6,225 nucleotides of DNA from JAAZAI01 sp050942875 (GCA_050942875.1 JBMNOD010000123.1:1-6225), one strand, 5' to 3'. Shown: positions 1 to 6,122, counted from the first letter of the stretch. Notes: generated by a model not told the origin, from the sequence alone. Program-made: numbers and translations.

Positions 1-130
1 CCGCTCGCGCCCCTGAGCCGACTTCGACCAAATCTTCTCGTAAACTGTTGCCAAGGAAGGGCTTAGACGAAACGGCAAAAAAAGGCGCTTGACTCACCCA
101 CATACTTGTTTTTCGTGGCCATTCCCCACT
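1..130. other. A/T-richer leading stretch, no gene supported
   Basis: This stretch is less GC-rich than the rest of the window and contains an A-run at 77-83. One + strand frame stays open from position 3 to a TGA at 90-92, but only about half of its third codon positions are G or C, unlike the strongly GC3-biased genes here. I therefore do not call it the tail of an upstream gene, although the window edge means this cannot be excluded. A TTGACT at 89-94 resembles a -35 box, but no convincing -10 lies 16-18 nt downstream. Confidence 0.5.
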
Positions 131-133
131 CGG

Positions 134-181
134 CGAAGCCGCCGCGGCCTTTGCGGGCTTCGCGGCCTTTGCGTGAAAAAA
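134..181. repeat. Short direct repeat, CGCGGCCTTTGCG x2, followed by an A-run
   Basis: The 13-mer CGCGGCCTTTGCG occurs at 143-155 and again at 161-173, an 18-bp period, with related GCGAAGCCGC sequence just before it and GTGAAAAAA just after. On the minus strand it reads as alternating CGCAAAGG / CGCGAAG units. Such units are familiar, from memory, as non-coding intergenic repeats in several environmental bacterial groups. The open minus-strand frame across it, rich in Arg, Lys, Gly and Ala, is best explained by the repeat and not by a gene. Confidence 0.6.
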
Positions 182-302
182 CCTCATGCCAGGCTCGCCA
201 AGGAAAAGCGGGGTTTTGTGGACGGCCTGGCGTCGATGGCGTGGCCGTTCGCCCTGGGAAAGCGAGGCTCCGGACTCGCCCCCGCATCCTGCGCCCATTC
301 GT
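182..302. other. GC-rich spacer without recognised features
   Basis: No gene, RNA or clear repeat is evident. Several frames are open on both strands, as expected by chance at this GC content, but they lack a convincing ribosome binding site and a recognisable protein. Confidence 0.45.
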
Positions 303-422
303 CCGCGCCCCGGCGCGGTGCGCCTCGGGAGGTGGGGCGACGCCGTCCCGGCGAGCCGCCCACTCGCCCGCGTCCCGGCGCGGTGCGCCTCTGAGGTGGG
401 GCGACGCCGTCCCGGCGAGCCG
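303..422. repeat. Two-copy GC-rich direct repeat, about 56 bp each, 65-bp spacing
   Basis: Copy A (303-358) and copy B (368-422) match almost throughout. The shared features include CCGGCGCGGTGCGCCT near the left end and GACGCCGTCCCGGCGAGCCG at the right end. The differences visible by eye are a C/T change near the left end and a small substitution plus 1-bp indel in the middle. Each copy has internal partial complementarity (GGCGACGCC; CGGCG/CGCCG-type words), so each could fold. A related word, GGGGCGGCTCGCCCC, occurs after ilvD at 5904-5918. Nothing indicates translation. It is best read as a duplicated intergenic repeat module. Confidence 0.75.
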
Positions 423-473
423 TCTCGTTCGCATGGCGACTGGTTTGCGCACTGTCCGCCCTTCGGCCGTTCA

Positions 474-563
474 CGTACCCGTTCCCAGCGAAACGGTACC
501 CGTTCGCGAAAAACGCAAACGAAGGGAGTCGTGTACGGGAACGTGTACGAGTACGTGAACGAG
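474..563 (+). repeat. Hexamer-rich dispersed element, copy 1 (90 bp)
   Basis: This aligns without gaps to 5982-6071 at a constant offset of 5508, with about 74 of 90 positions identical by hand count. The left part holds inverted-sense hexamers (GTACCC and GTTCCC at 475-486, GTACCC and GTTCGC at 496-507). The middle is a CGAAAAACGCAAACG core (507-521). The right part is a tandem run of five hexamers of form GNGWAC at 531-560. The left and right hexamers are approximately each other's reverse complement, so the element is a loose inverted repeat. The six-base unit lacks stop codons when read on the minus strand, which explains Arg/Ser/Thr-rich open frames there. Confidence 0.8.
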
Positions 564-578
564 CGCGAAGCATGGGAG

Positions 579-596
579 GGGCGAGTGCTCTTGCCC
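579..596. other. Small hairpin with TGCT loop
   Basis: Arms GGGCGAG (579-585) and CTTGCCC (590-596) form a 7-bp stem with one G-T(U) pair around a 4-nt TGCT loop. No T-tract follows, so it is not an obvious terminator. It lies 20 nt before another hairpin (605-624) in the repeat-rich leader of ugd, but upstream of the predicted promoter, so it should not be in the ugd mRNA. Confidence 0.5.
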
Positions 597-604
597 GCAC
601 GCAC

Positions 605-624
605 GGACGAGCAGACGCTCGTCC
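605..624. repeat. AGAC-loop hairpin, copy 1
   Basis: Arms GGACGAGC (605-612) and GCTCGTCC (617-624) form a perfect 8-bp stem around an AGAC loop (613-616). The same architecture, with the same loop and closing GC pairs, recurs at 6157-6176. The two differ at two stem positions, each changed on both arms. No T-tract follows. Confidence 0.65.
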
Positions 625-643
625 CATCCGGCACACCGTTGAA

Positions 644-669
644 AATCATGTCAATCTTGTAATCCTGTC
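644..669 (+). repeat. Three-unit AATC(N)TGT(C) tandem repeat
   Basis: The units AATCATGTC (644-652), AATCTTGT (653-660) and AATCCTGTC (661-669) follow one another directly. Similar AATCxTGTC runs are familiar, from memory, as short intergenic repeats in several bacterial phyla, but I cannot assign a function. The run sits just upstream of the ugd promoter, so an operator role is conceivable, though nothing here demonstrates it. Confidence 0.55.
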
Positions 670-697
670 TGAAAAATTGGCCGGTTTGCGAGTCGGC

Positions 698-726
698 TTG
701 CAAAAAAGCGCCGTTTCGGGTATCTT
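698..726 (+). promoter_or_regulatory. Predicted sigma70-type promoter of the ugd-nifU-nifS-ilvD unit
   Basis: TTGCAA (698-703) matches a -35 box at four of six positions. It is separated by exactly 17 nt from TATCTT (721-726), a reasonable -10 box. Transcription would start near 733, leaving a leader of only about 23 nt before the ugd ATG at 756, with the Shine-Dalgarno AGGA at 744-747. The leader is too short for a riboswitch or attenuator. It is the only good promoter I find between the upstream repeats and the first gene. Confidence 0.65.
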
Positions 727-755
727 CATGGGCTCTCAAACGCAGGAAAACCAAA

Positions 756-2141
756 ATGAAGAAGTTGACCAACATCCTTTGCATCGGCGCCGGCTACGTC
801 GGCGGGCCCACCATGGCGATGATCGCCCGGAAATGCCCGGATCGGCGCGTCACCGTCGTCGACATCAACGCCAAGCGCATCGCCGCGTGGCAGTCGGACA
901 ACCTGCCGATCTACGAGCCCGGCCTCAAGGAGGTCGTCGCCGAAACGCTCAACCGCAACCTCTTCTTTTCAACGGAAATCGACAAGGCAATCGCCGAGGC
1001 GGACGTCATTTTCGTGGCCGTCAACACGCCGACGAAGACGTTCGGGCAAGGCGCGGGTCGCGCCGCCGACCTCCAGTACTGGGAGAAGACGGCGCGCCAG
1101 ATCAAGCAGTGCGCGACGCGCGACACGATCGTCGTCGAGAAATCGACGCTGCCGGTGCGCACGGCCGCCGCCATGCAGCGCGTCCTCTCGTCGGGCGAGC
1201 CGGGCGTCCACTTCGAGGTGCTCTCGAATCCCGAGTTCCTCGCGGAGGGCTCGGCCATCAAGGATCTGGAGAACCCGGACCGGGTGCTGATCGGCTCGAA
1301 CGAGACGCCGACGGGGCTGGCCGCCCGCGAGGCGCTGGTCGATGTCTATGCGTCGTGGATTCCGTGCGAGCGCATCCTGACGACGAACGTCTGGTCTTCC
1401 GAGCTCTCGAAGATCGCCGCGAACGCCTTCCTGGCGCAGCGCATTTCGTCGATCAACGCCCTGAGCGCGCTGTGCGAGAAGACGGGCGCGGACGTCACGG
1501 AGGTCGCGCGGGCGATCGGCGCGGACAGCCGCATCGGCCCCAAGTTCCTGAAGGCGGGCGTCGGCTTCGGCGGCTCGTGCTTCAAGAAGGACATCCTCAA
1601 CCTCGTCTACATGTGCGAGTCGCAGGGGCTGCAGGAAGTCGCGGACTACTGGAACTCGGTCGTCGAGATGAACGAGTACCAGAAGGCGCGCTTCGTGCAG
1701 ACGATGCTGACGGCGATGTTCAACACCGTCGCCGGGAAGCGCATCGCGCTCTTCGGCTTCGCCTTCAAGGCGGACACCTCGGACACGCGCGAAACCCCGG
1801 CGCTGACGGTGGCGAACCTGCTCGCCGAGGAGCACGCCGACATCGTGGTGACCGATCCCTACGCCATCCCGAACGCGAAGCTCGATCTCGCCCACCTCGG
1901 GGATCGCGTGAGCTTCGAGGCCGATCCCTACGAGGCAGTCCGCGACGCGGACGCCGTGGCGTTGATGACGGATTGGCGCCATTTCCCCGAGCTGGACTGG
2001 GCGCGCGTCCATGCGTCCATGCGCAAGCCGGCCTTCGTCTTCGACGGGCGCAACTGCCTCGACCACGACGCGCTCTTCGCCATGGGCTTCCACGTCCATG
2101 CCATCGGCATCGAGCCGAAGTCGCATTTCGAACAAATCTAG
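756..2141 (+). CDS. ugd: UDP-glucose 6-dehydrogenase, eukaryote-like form
   Basis: This cytosolic enzyme oxidises UDP-glucose to UDP-glucuronate with two NAD+, supplying precursors for uronic-acid polysaccharides and other UDP-sugars. The 461-residue protein is full length. The N-terminal Rossmann fold has GAGYVG at residues 11-16 and the NAD-ribose Asp at D36. EKST lies at 128-131, and the catalytic Glu of NPEFLAEG is E160. K219 and N223 lie in SSELSKIAANAFLAQRISSIN (helical central domain), and the nucleophile C275 is in GFGGSCF. The C-terminal UDP-binding domain includes GFAFKADTSDTRE. Compared from memory with human UGDH, most motifs match nearly word for word (YVGGPT, IYEPGLKEVV, NTPTKT, GRAADL), and the catalytic residue numbers differ by 0-1. 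It thus belongs to the animal/plant-like group, not the shorter E. coli Ugd type. The long C-terminal tail of animal enzymes is absent. AGGA at 744-747 supports the ATG. It heads the transcription unit, and nifU follows after 15 nt. Confidence 0.96.
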   Translation: MKKLTNILCIGAGYVGGPTMAMIARKCPDRRVTVVDINAKRIAAWQSDNLPIYEPGLKEVVAETLNRNLFFSTEIDKAIAEADVIFVAVNTPTKTFGQGAGRAADLQYWEKTARQIKQCATRDTIVVEKSTLPVRTAAAMQRVLSSGEPGVHFEVLSNPEFLAEGSAIKDLENPDRVLIGSNETPTGLAAREALVDVYASWIPCERILTTNVWSSELSKIAANAFLAQRISSINALSALCEKTGADVTEVARAIGADSRIGPKFLKAGVGFGGSCFKKDILNLVYMCESQGLQEVADYWNSVVEMNEYQKARFVQTMLTAMFNTVAGKRIALFGFAFKADTSDTRETPALTVANLLAEEHADIVVTDPYAIPNAKLDLAHLGDRVSFEADPYEAVRDADAVALMTDWRHFPELDWARVHASMRKPAFVFDGRNCLDHDALFAMGFHVHAIGIEPKSHFEQI

Positions 2142-2156
2142 GAGAAGACCACGACC

Positions 2157-3011
2157 ATGTGGGACTACACGGACAAGGTGCTTGATCATTTCCACAACCC
2201 CCGCAACGTCGGACGGATCGAGAATCCCGACGGCGTCGGGCAGGTGGGGGCGCTCGCCTGCGGCGACGCGCTCACGCTCATGTTCAAGCTCGACGAGGAC
2301 CGGCGCATCGCGGACGTCAAGTTCCAGACGTTCGGCTGCGCCTCGGCGATCGCGTCGTCTTCGGCGCTCACCGAGATGATCAAGGGGATGACGCTCGAGG
2401 AGGCGAAGCGGGTGACGAACCAGGACATCGCCGACTACCTCGGCGGGCTGCCCGACCAGAAGATGCATTGCTCCGTCATGGGGCGCGAGGCGCTGGAGGC
2501 GGCGATCCACAACTACGAAACGGGCGAGACGACGATGCGCGCGGTCGGCGACGACCCCGTGGTCTGCCACTGCTTCGACGTCCACGAGTCGGAGATCGTC
2601 CGCGTCGTGCGCGAAAACAAGCTGGCCACCGTCGAGCAGGTCACGAACTTCCTCAAGGCGGGCGGCGCGTGCGGCACGTGCAAGGACGACATCCAGGCGA
2701 TCATCGACAGGATCGTCGCCGAGACGAGCCCCGCCGCGCCGGCCGAGCCGAAGGCGCGGCCGATGACGCAGATTCAGAAGATCAAGAAGATCGAGGAGAT
2801 CGTCGAGCGCGAAATCCGCCCGATCCTCAAGCGCGACGGCGGCGACCTGGAGCTCATCGACGTGCGCGGCGACGAGGTGGCGGTCGCCTTCCGCGGCGTT
2901 TGCGCGGGATGCGCCTCGTCGCACGTCACGCTCAAGTCGCTTGTCGAGGCCAAGCTGCGCGAGTTCGTGCTGCCGACGCTGTCGGTGGTCGAGGAAAGGG
3001 ATGCGCCGTGA
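2157..3011 (+). CDS. nifU: NifU, three-domain Fe-S cluster scaffold protein
   Basis: NifU accepts sulfur from NifS, builds [2Fe-2S]/[4Fe-4S] clusters and passes them to apo-enzymes in the cytosol. All three classical modules are present in 284 residues. The IscU-like domain (about 1-125) has cluster ligands C35, C61 and C105 plus D37 of the CGD motif. The central BFD-like [2Fe-2S] domain has C137, C139, C172 and C175. After a linker (about 188-205) comes the Nfu domain (about 206-280) with CxxC at C249 and C252. Every expected cysteine is there, so the protein should be functional. It is somewhat shorter than Azotobacter NifU (about 312 residues, from memory), mainly in the linker. The Shine-Dalgarno AGGAG (2140-2144) overlaps the ugd stop codon. 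The last four bases overlap nifS. No nitrogenase genes are in view. Full-length NifU also acts as the general Fe-S machinery in some non-fixing bacteria such as Helicobacter, and I infer that role here. Confidence 0.96.
   Translation: MWDYTDKVLDHFHNPRNVGRIENPDGVGQVGALACGDALTLMFKLDEDRRIADVKFQTFGCASAIASSSALTEMIKGMTLEEAKRVTNQDIADYLGGLPDQKMHCSVMGREALEAAIHNYETGETTMRAVGDDPVVCHCFDVHESEIVRVVRENKLATVEQVTNFLKAGGACGTCKDDIQAIIDRIVAETSPAAPAEPKARPMTQIQKIKKIEEIVEREIRPILKRDGGDLELIDVRGDEVAVAFRGVCAGCASSHVTLKSLVEAKLREFVLPTLSVVEERDAP
2992..3010 (+). promoter_or_regulatory. Shine-Dalgarno and GTG start of nifS inside the nifU end
   Basis: AGGAAAGGG at 2992-3000 lies 7 nt before a GTG at 3008-3010, which overlaps the nifU TGA (3009-3011) as GTGA. 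No ATG in the nifS frame lies near the conserved N-terminus (YLDNNATT begins at residue 6). The GTG is therefore the best start, and the overlap points to translational coupling of nifU and nifS. Confidence 0.8.
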
Positions 3012-4168
3012 CCCCGCTCGTCTATCTCGACAACAACGCCACGACGCGGGTCGCCCCGGAAGTGGTCGAGACGATGCTGCCGTTCTTCACGGAGCGCTAC
3101 GGCAACCCGTCGAGCATGCACCGCTTTGGCGGCGCGGTCCACGCGGAGCTCGAGAAGGCGCGCGAGAGGGTCGCCGCCTTGATCCACGCGGATCCGTCGG
3201 AGATCGTCTTCACGAGCTGCGGCAGCGAATCCGACAACCTGGCGATTTTCGGCGCCGTGGAGCGCCTGGGGCGCGACACGACGGTCGTCACGACGCGCGT
3301 CGAGCATCCGGCGGTGCTCCAGTCGTGCCGCGAGCTGCGCGAACGCGGCTACCGCGTGATCGAAGTCGGCGTGATGGCCGATGGCACGCTCGACCTCGAC
3401 GCCTACAGCGCCGCGCTCGCCACGCCCGGGCCGAAGTTCGTTTCGATGATGTGGGCGAACAACGAGACCGGCGTCGTCTTCCCGATCGCGCTCGCGGCCG
3501 AGAAGGCCCGTGCGGCGGGCGCCGTCTTCCACACCGACGCCGTGCAGGCGGTCGGCCGCCTCGCCGAGGTCGACGTGTCCCGCGTTCCGGTGAACCTGCT
3601 GTCGCTTTCCGGCCACAAGCTGCACGCCCCCAAGGGCGTCGCCGCGCTCTACATCCGGCGCGGCACGCGCCTGAAGCCGATTCTGCGGGGCGGCCACCAG
3701 GAGCGCGGCCTGCGCCCCGGGACGGAGAACATCCCGTCGATCGTGGGGCTGGGCAAGGCCGCCGAGCTGGCCATGGACGAGCTGCGCGAAGGCCCGGCCC
3801 GCATCGCGGCGATGCGCGACCGCCTCGAGGCCGGACTGCTCAAGTGCCCGGATTCGCTCGTCAACGGCTCGCGCCGCATGCGCCTGCCGAACACGCTCAA
3901 CATCAGCTTCGAGTACATCGAAGGCGAGGCGATCCTCTGCCACCTGAGCGACGCCGGCGTCTGCGCCTCGTCGGGCTCGGCCTGCACGTCGGGTTCGCTC
4001 GAACCCTCGCACGTCATCCGCGCCATGGGCGTGCCGTTCACGGCCGTCCACGGCTCGATCCGCTTCAGCTTCGGCAAGTACAACACCGAGGCGGACGTGG
4101 ATCACGTCCTGTCCGTGATGCCGGGCATCGTGGACAGGCTCCGCGAACTCTCGCCCTTTGTCAACTAA
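3008..4168 (+). CDS. nifS: NifS, PLP-dependent cysteine desulfurase
   Basis: NifS removes sulfur from L-cysteine, giving alanine and an enzyme-bound persulfide that is delivered to NifU. It acts as a cytosolic homodimer of the class V aminotransferase fold. In 386 residues it shows YLDNNATT (6-13), H100 in VEHPAVL (stacks on the cofactor), D177 in HTDAVQ (pairs with the PLP ring nitrogen), the Schiff-base lysine K204 in SGHKLHAPKG, GGHQERGLRPGTEN, and the persulfide cysteine C326 in SSGSACTSGSLEPSH. The wording around these sites is close to Azotobacter NifS as I recall it (LRRGTR, FEYIEGEAIL, RAMG), so it is nif-type and not IscS or SufS. It is about 15 residues shorter at the C-terminus. 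It starts at GTG, overlapping nifU by four bases, and the two products should be made in step. It is intact, with the same high-GC codon use as its neighbours. Confidence 0.96.
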   Translation: MTPLVYLDNNATTRVAPEVVETMLPFFTERYGNPSSMHRFGGAVHAELEKARERVAALIHADPSEIVFTSCGSESDNLAIFGAVERLGRDTTVVTTRVEHPAVLQSCRELRERGYRVIEVGVMADGTLDLDAYSAALATPGPKFVSMMWANNETGVVFPIALAAEKARAAGAVFHTDAVQAVGRLAEVDVSRVPVNLLSLSGHKLHAPKGVAALYIRRGTRLKPILRGGHQERGLRPGTENIPSIVGLGKAAELAMDELREGPARIAAMRDRLEAGLLKCPDSLVNGSRRMRLPNTLNISFEYIEGEAILCHLSDAGVCASSGSACTSGSLEPSHVIRAMGVPFTAVHGSIRFSFGKYNTEADVDHVLSVMPGIVDRLRELSPFVN

Positions 4169-4182
4169 ATCACAAGAAAGCC

Positions 4183-4204
4183 GGTCGCGGCGCGATCCGC
4201 GGCC
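4183..4204 (+). other. GC-rich hairpin in the nifS-ilvD gap
   Basis: Arms GGTCGCGG (4183-4190) and CCGCGGCC (4197-4204) form an 8-bp stem with one U-G pair around a CGCGAT loop. It fills much of the 54-nt gap. No T-run follows, so it is unlikely to be a strong terminator. I see no promoter in the gap, so ilvD is probably read through from ugd, and the hairpin could act as an mRNA processing or stability element. That role is inference. Confidence 0.45.
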
Positions 4205-4222
4205 CGGCACACTGGAGAACCC

Positions 4223-5887
4223 ATGAACAGCACTCAAATCAAAGAAGGTTTCGAACGCGCCCCCCACCGCAGCCTGCTTTACGCCGTCGGCGTGAAGAAG
4301 GAGGACATGGACAAGCCGTTCATCGGCGTTTGCAACTCGTTCGTCGAGATCATCCCCGGCCACGTCCACCTGAACAAGGTCGCGGAGCTCGTCAAGGAGG
4401 AGATCCGCGCCGCGGGCGGCATCCCCTTCGAGTTCAACACCATCGGCATCTGCGACGGCATCGCGATGGGCCACGACGGCATGAAGTATTCGCTGCCCAG
4501 CCGCGACCTCATCGCCGACGCCGTCGAGTCGATGGTCCGCGCGCATTGCTTCGACGCGATGATCTGCATCCCCAACTGCGACAAGATCGTCCCCGGCATG
4601 GTCATGGGCGCGCTGCGCGCCAACATCCCCGCGATCTTCGCCAGCGGCGGCCCGATGCGCGCGGGCTCGCTCGACGGCAAGGCGATGGACCTGATTTCCG
4701 TCTTCGAAGGCGTGGCGCAGTACAACAGCGGCAAGATCGACGCCGACCAGCTTGCCCGCGTCGAGCAGGCGTCCTGCCCCGGCTGCGGCTCGTGCTCCGG
4801 CATGTTCACGGCCAACTCGATGAACTGCCTTTGCGAGGCGATCGGCCTCGCGCTGCCCGGCAACGGCACGATCCTGGCCGACGACCCCGCCCGCCGCGAC
4901 CTGTGGAAGGCGGCGGCCCGCCGCGTCGTCGACATGGCCCGCGCCGGCGGCCCGCGCCCCCGCGATCTCGTGACGCTCGCCTCGATCGACAACGCCTTCG
5001 CGCTCGACATGGCGATGGGCGGCAGCTCCAACACCGTTCTCCATACGCTCGCCATCGCCCACGAGGCCGGCGTGAAGTACGACCTGAACCGCATCGACGC
5101 CATTTCCGCGAAATGCCCGAACGTCTGCAAGGTCGCCCCCTCCTGCGCCTACCACATGGAGGACGTCCACGCCGCGGGCGGCATTCCGGCCATCCTCAAG
5201 CGCATCGCCGCCATCCCCGGCCTGCTCGACACGTCGTGCCAGACGGTGGGCGGCCAGACGATCGGCGAGATCGTCGAGAAGGCCGAGGTGAAGAACGCCG
5301 ACGTCATCCGCACGCTCGACAACGCCTATTCCAAGGACGGCGGCCTGGCGATCCTGCACGGCAGCCTCGCCCGCGAAGGCGCGGTCGTCAAGCAGGCCGG
5401 CGTCGCGGCGTCCATGCTCAAGTTCGAGGGCCGGGCGATCTGCTTCGACTCCCAGGAAGAGGCCTGCGAAGGCATCCTGGCCGGCAAGGTCCAGCCCGGC
5501 CACGTCGTGGTCATCCGCTACGAAGGCCCGAAGGGCGGCCCCGGCATGCAGGAGATGCTGGCGCCCACGTCGTACATCATGGGCGCGGGGCTTGGCGAAT
5601 CGGTGGCCCTGATCACCGACGGACGCTTCTCCGGCGGCACCCGCGGCGCGTGCATCGGCCACGTCTCCCCGGAGGCGGCGGAAGGCGGCGTCATCGGCCT
5701 CCTGCGCGATGGCGATCGGATTGCGATCGACATCCCGGCCCGCACGCTCGACGTGAAGCTCGACGACGCGACGCTGGCCCAGCGCCGCGCCGAGCAGAAG
5801 CCCTGGACGCCCCGCGCGACCAGCGGCTGGCTCCGCCGCTACTCTCAGCTCGTCGGCAACGCCAGCTCCGGCGCCACGCTGAGCTGA
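4223..5887 (+). CDS. ilvD: Dihydroxy-acid dehydratase, PGH ([4Fe-4S]-like) type
   Basis: IlvD dehydrates 2,3-dihydroxy-isovalerate and 2,3-dihydroxy-3-methylvalerate to the 2-keto acids of valine, isoleucine, leucine and pantothenate synthesis, using Mg2+ and an Fe-S cluster in the cytosol. The 554 residues span the family, close to the common 550-570 length and shorter than E. coli IlvD (616, from memory). Visible signatures are NSFVEIIPGHVHL (38-50), CDGIAMGH with D78, NCDK with C119, D120 and K121 (cluster ligand, Mg ligand and probable carbamylated lysine), CPGCGSCSGMFTANSMN with C185, C188 and C191, E434 in YEGPKGGPGMQEM, and S470 (expected catalytic base) in DGRFSGG. At 45-47 it has PGH as in E. 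coli, not the PCN whose cysteine ligates the [2Fe-2S] form, so an oxygen-labile [4Fe-4S] cluster is predicted. GGAG at 4214-4217 serves the ATG. No ilvBNC or leu genes adjoin it. The link to nifUS is probably as an Fe-S client. Confidence 0.96.
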   Translation: MNSTQIKEGFERAPHRSLLYAVGVKKEDMDKPFIGVCNSFVEIIPGHVHLNKVAELVKEEIRAAGGIPFEFNTIGICDGIAMGHDGMKYSLPSRDLIADAVESMVRAHCFDAMICIPNCDKIVPGMVMGALRANIPAIFASGGPMRAGSLDGKAMDLISVFEGVAQYNSGKIDADQLARVEQASCPGCGSCSGMFTANSMNCLCEAIGLALPGNGTILADDPARRDLWKAAARRVVDMARAGGPRPRDLVTLASIDNAFALDMAMGGSSNTVLHTLAIAHEAGVKYDLNRIDAISAKCPNVCKVAPSCAYHMEDVHAAGGIPAILKRIAAIPGLLDTSCQTVGGQTIGEIVEKAEVKNADVIRTLDNAYSKDGGLAILHGSLAREGAVVKQAGVAASMLKFEGRAICFDSQEEACEGILAGKVQPGHVVVIRYEGPKGGPGMQEMLAPTSYIMGAGLGESVALITDGRFSGGTRGACIGHVSPEAAEGGVIGLLRDGDRIAIDIPARTLDVKLDDATLAQRRAEQKPWTPRATSGWLRRYSQLVGNASSGATLS

Positions 5888-5903
5888 GCGCCACGCTCGT
5901 CAC

Positions 5904-5918
5904 GGGGCGGCTCGCCCC
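5904..5918. other. Short perfect hairpin after ilvD
   Basis: Arms GGGGCG (5904-5909) and CGCCCC (5913-5918) enclose a GCT loop. It has no T-tract and lies just ahead of the true terminator. Its wording resembles the GGGGCGACGCC and GGCGAGCC words in the 303-422 repeat, so it may be a remnant of the same repeat material. Confidence 0.45.
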
Positions 5919-5931
5919 ACGCATCGTTCAC

Positions 5932-5972
5932 AACGGAACCTGCCCCATGCGCGGCAGGTTCCGTTTTCCTTT
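5932..5972 (+). terminator. Rho-independent terminator of the operon
   Basis: Arms AACGGAACCTGCC (5932-5944) and GGCAGGTTCCGTT (5953-5965) pair perfectly over 13 bp around an 8-nt loop. The T-rich tract TTTTCCTTT (5964-5972) overlaps the end of the second arm. It begins 45 nt after the ilvD stop. The minus-strand side has no T-run, so it should work only for + strand transcripts. Confidence 0.88.
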
Positions 5973-5981
5973 GTCCCCACC

Positions 5982-6080
5982 CGTACCCGTACCCAGCGAA
6001 GCGGTTCGCGTACACGAAAAACGTAAACGCGGGGAATCGTGAACGGGTACGTGAACGGGTACGCGAACGTGAACGTGTAC
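5982..6080 (+). repeat. Hexamer-rich dispersed element, copy 2
   Basis: This is the best-developed copy. Positions 5982-6071 match 474-563 without gaps. It opens with GTACCC GTACCC (5983-5994) and then AGCGAAGCGG. Next come GTTCGC GTACAC (6004-6015) and the CGAAAAACGTAAACG core (6015-6029). It ends with seven tandem hexamers of form GNGWAC at 6039-6080 (GTGAAC, GGGTAC, GTGAAC, GGGTAC, GCGAAC, GTGAAC, GTGTAC), against five in copy 1. CCCGTACCCGT (5980-5990) can pair with ACGGGTACGTG (6043-6053) with one mismatch, and CGCGT (6007-6011) with ACGCG (6027-6031), giving a branched or long hairpin. It carries no transposase or open frame with protein features. Confidence 0.8.
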
Positions 6081-6122
6081 GACCGACACGGCTCAAAATG
6101 GGCGAACCAAAAGCCGCAGGGT

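Noticed and set aside
3..92. Possible C-terminal end of an upstream gene, stop at 90-92
   Set aside because: Only about half of its third codon positions are G/C, unlike all four genes here, and 29 codons are too few to recognise. It remains possible but unsupported.
89..117. TTGACT as a second promoter
   Set aside because: No acceptable -10 hexamer occurs at 16-18 nt spacing, and no gene begins within the next 600 nt.
474..563. CRISPR array
   Set aside because: The repeats are contiguous 6-mers without unique spacers, and no cas gene is present.
63..662. Overlapping open frames on both strands in the leader region
   Set aside because: They cover repeats, give low-complexity Arg/Ala/Pro products that differ by frame, and lack ribosome binding sites or known motifs.
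2157..4168. Part of a nitrogen-fixation cluster
   Set aside because: No nitrogenase, nifB/E/N or electron-transfer gene is visible, and ugd and ilvD neighbours argue for a housekeeping role.
2774..5662. Very long minus-strand open frame antisense to nifU, nifS and ilvD
   Set aside because: It lies opposite three well-identified genes and is rich in Arg, Ala, Asp, Val and Gly, as expected from the antisense of GC3-biased codons. It has no recognisable domain.
2941..6042. Very long + strand open frame in another phase across nifS and ilvD
   Set aside because: It is an Arg/Pro/Gly/His-rich shadow of real coding sequence in high-GC DNA and runs through the terminator and the repeat element.
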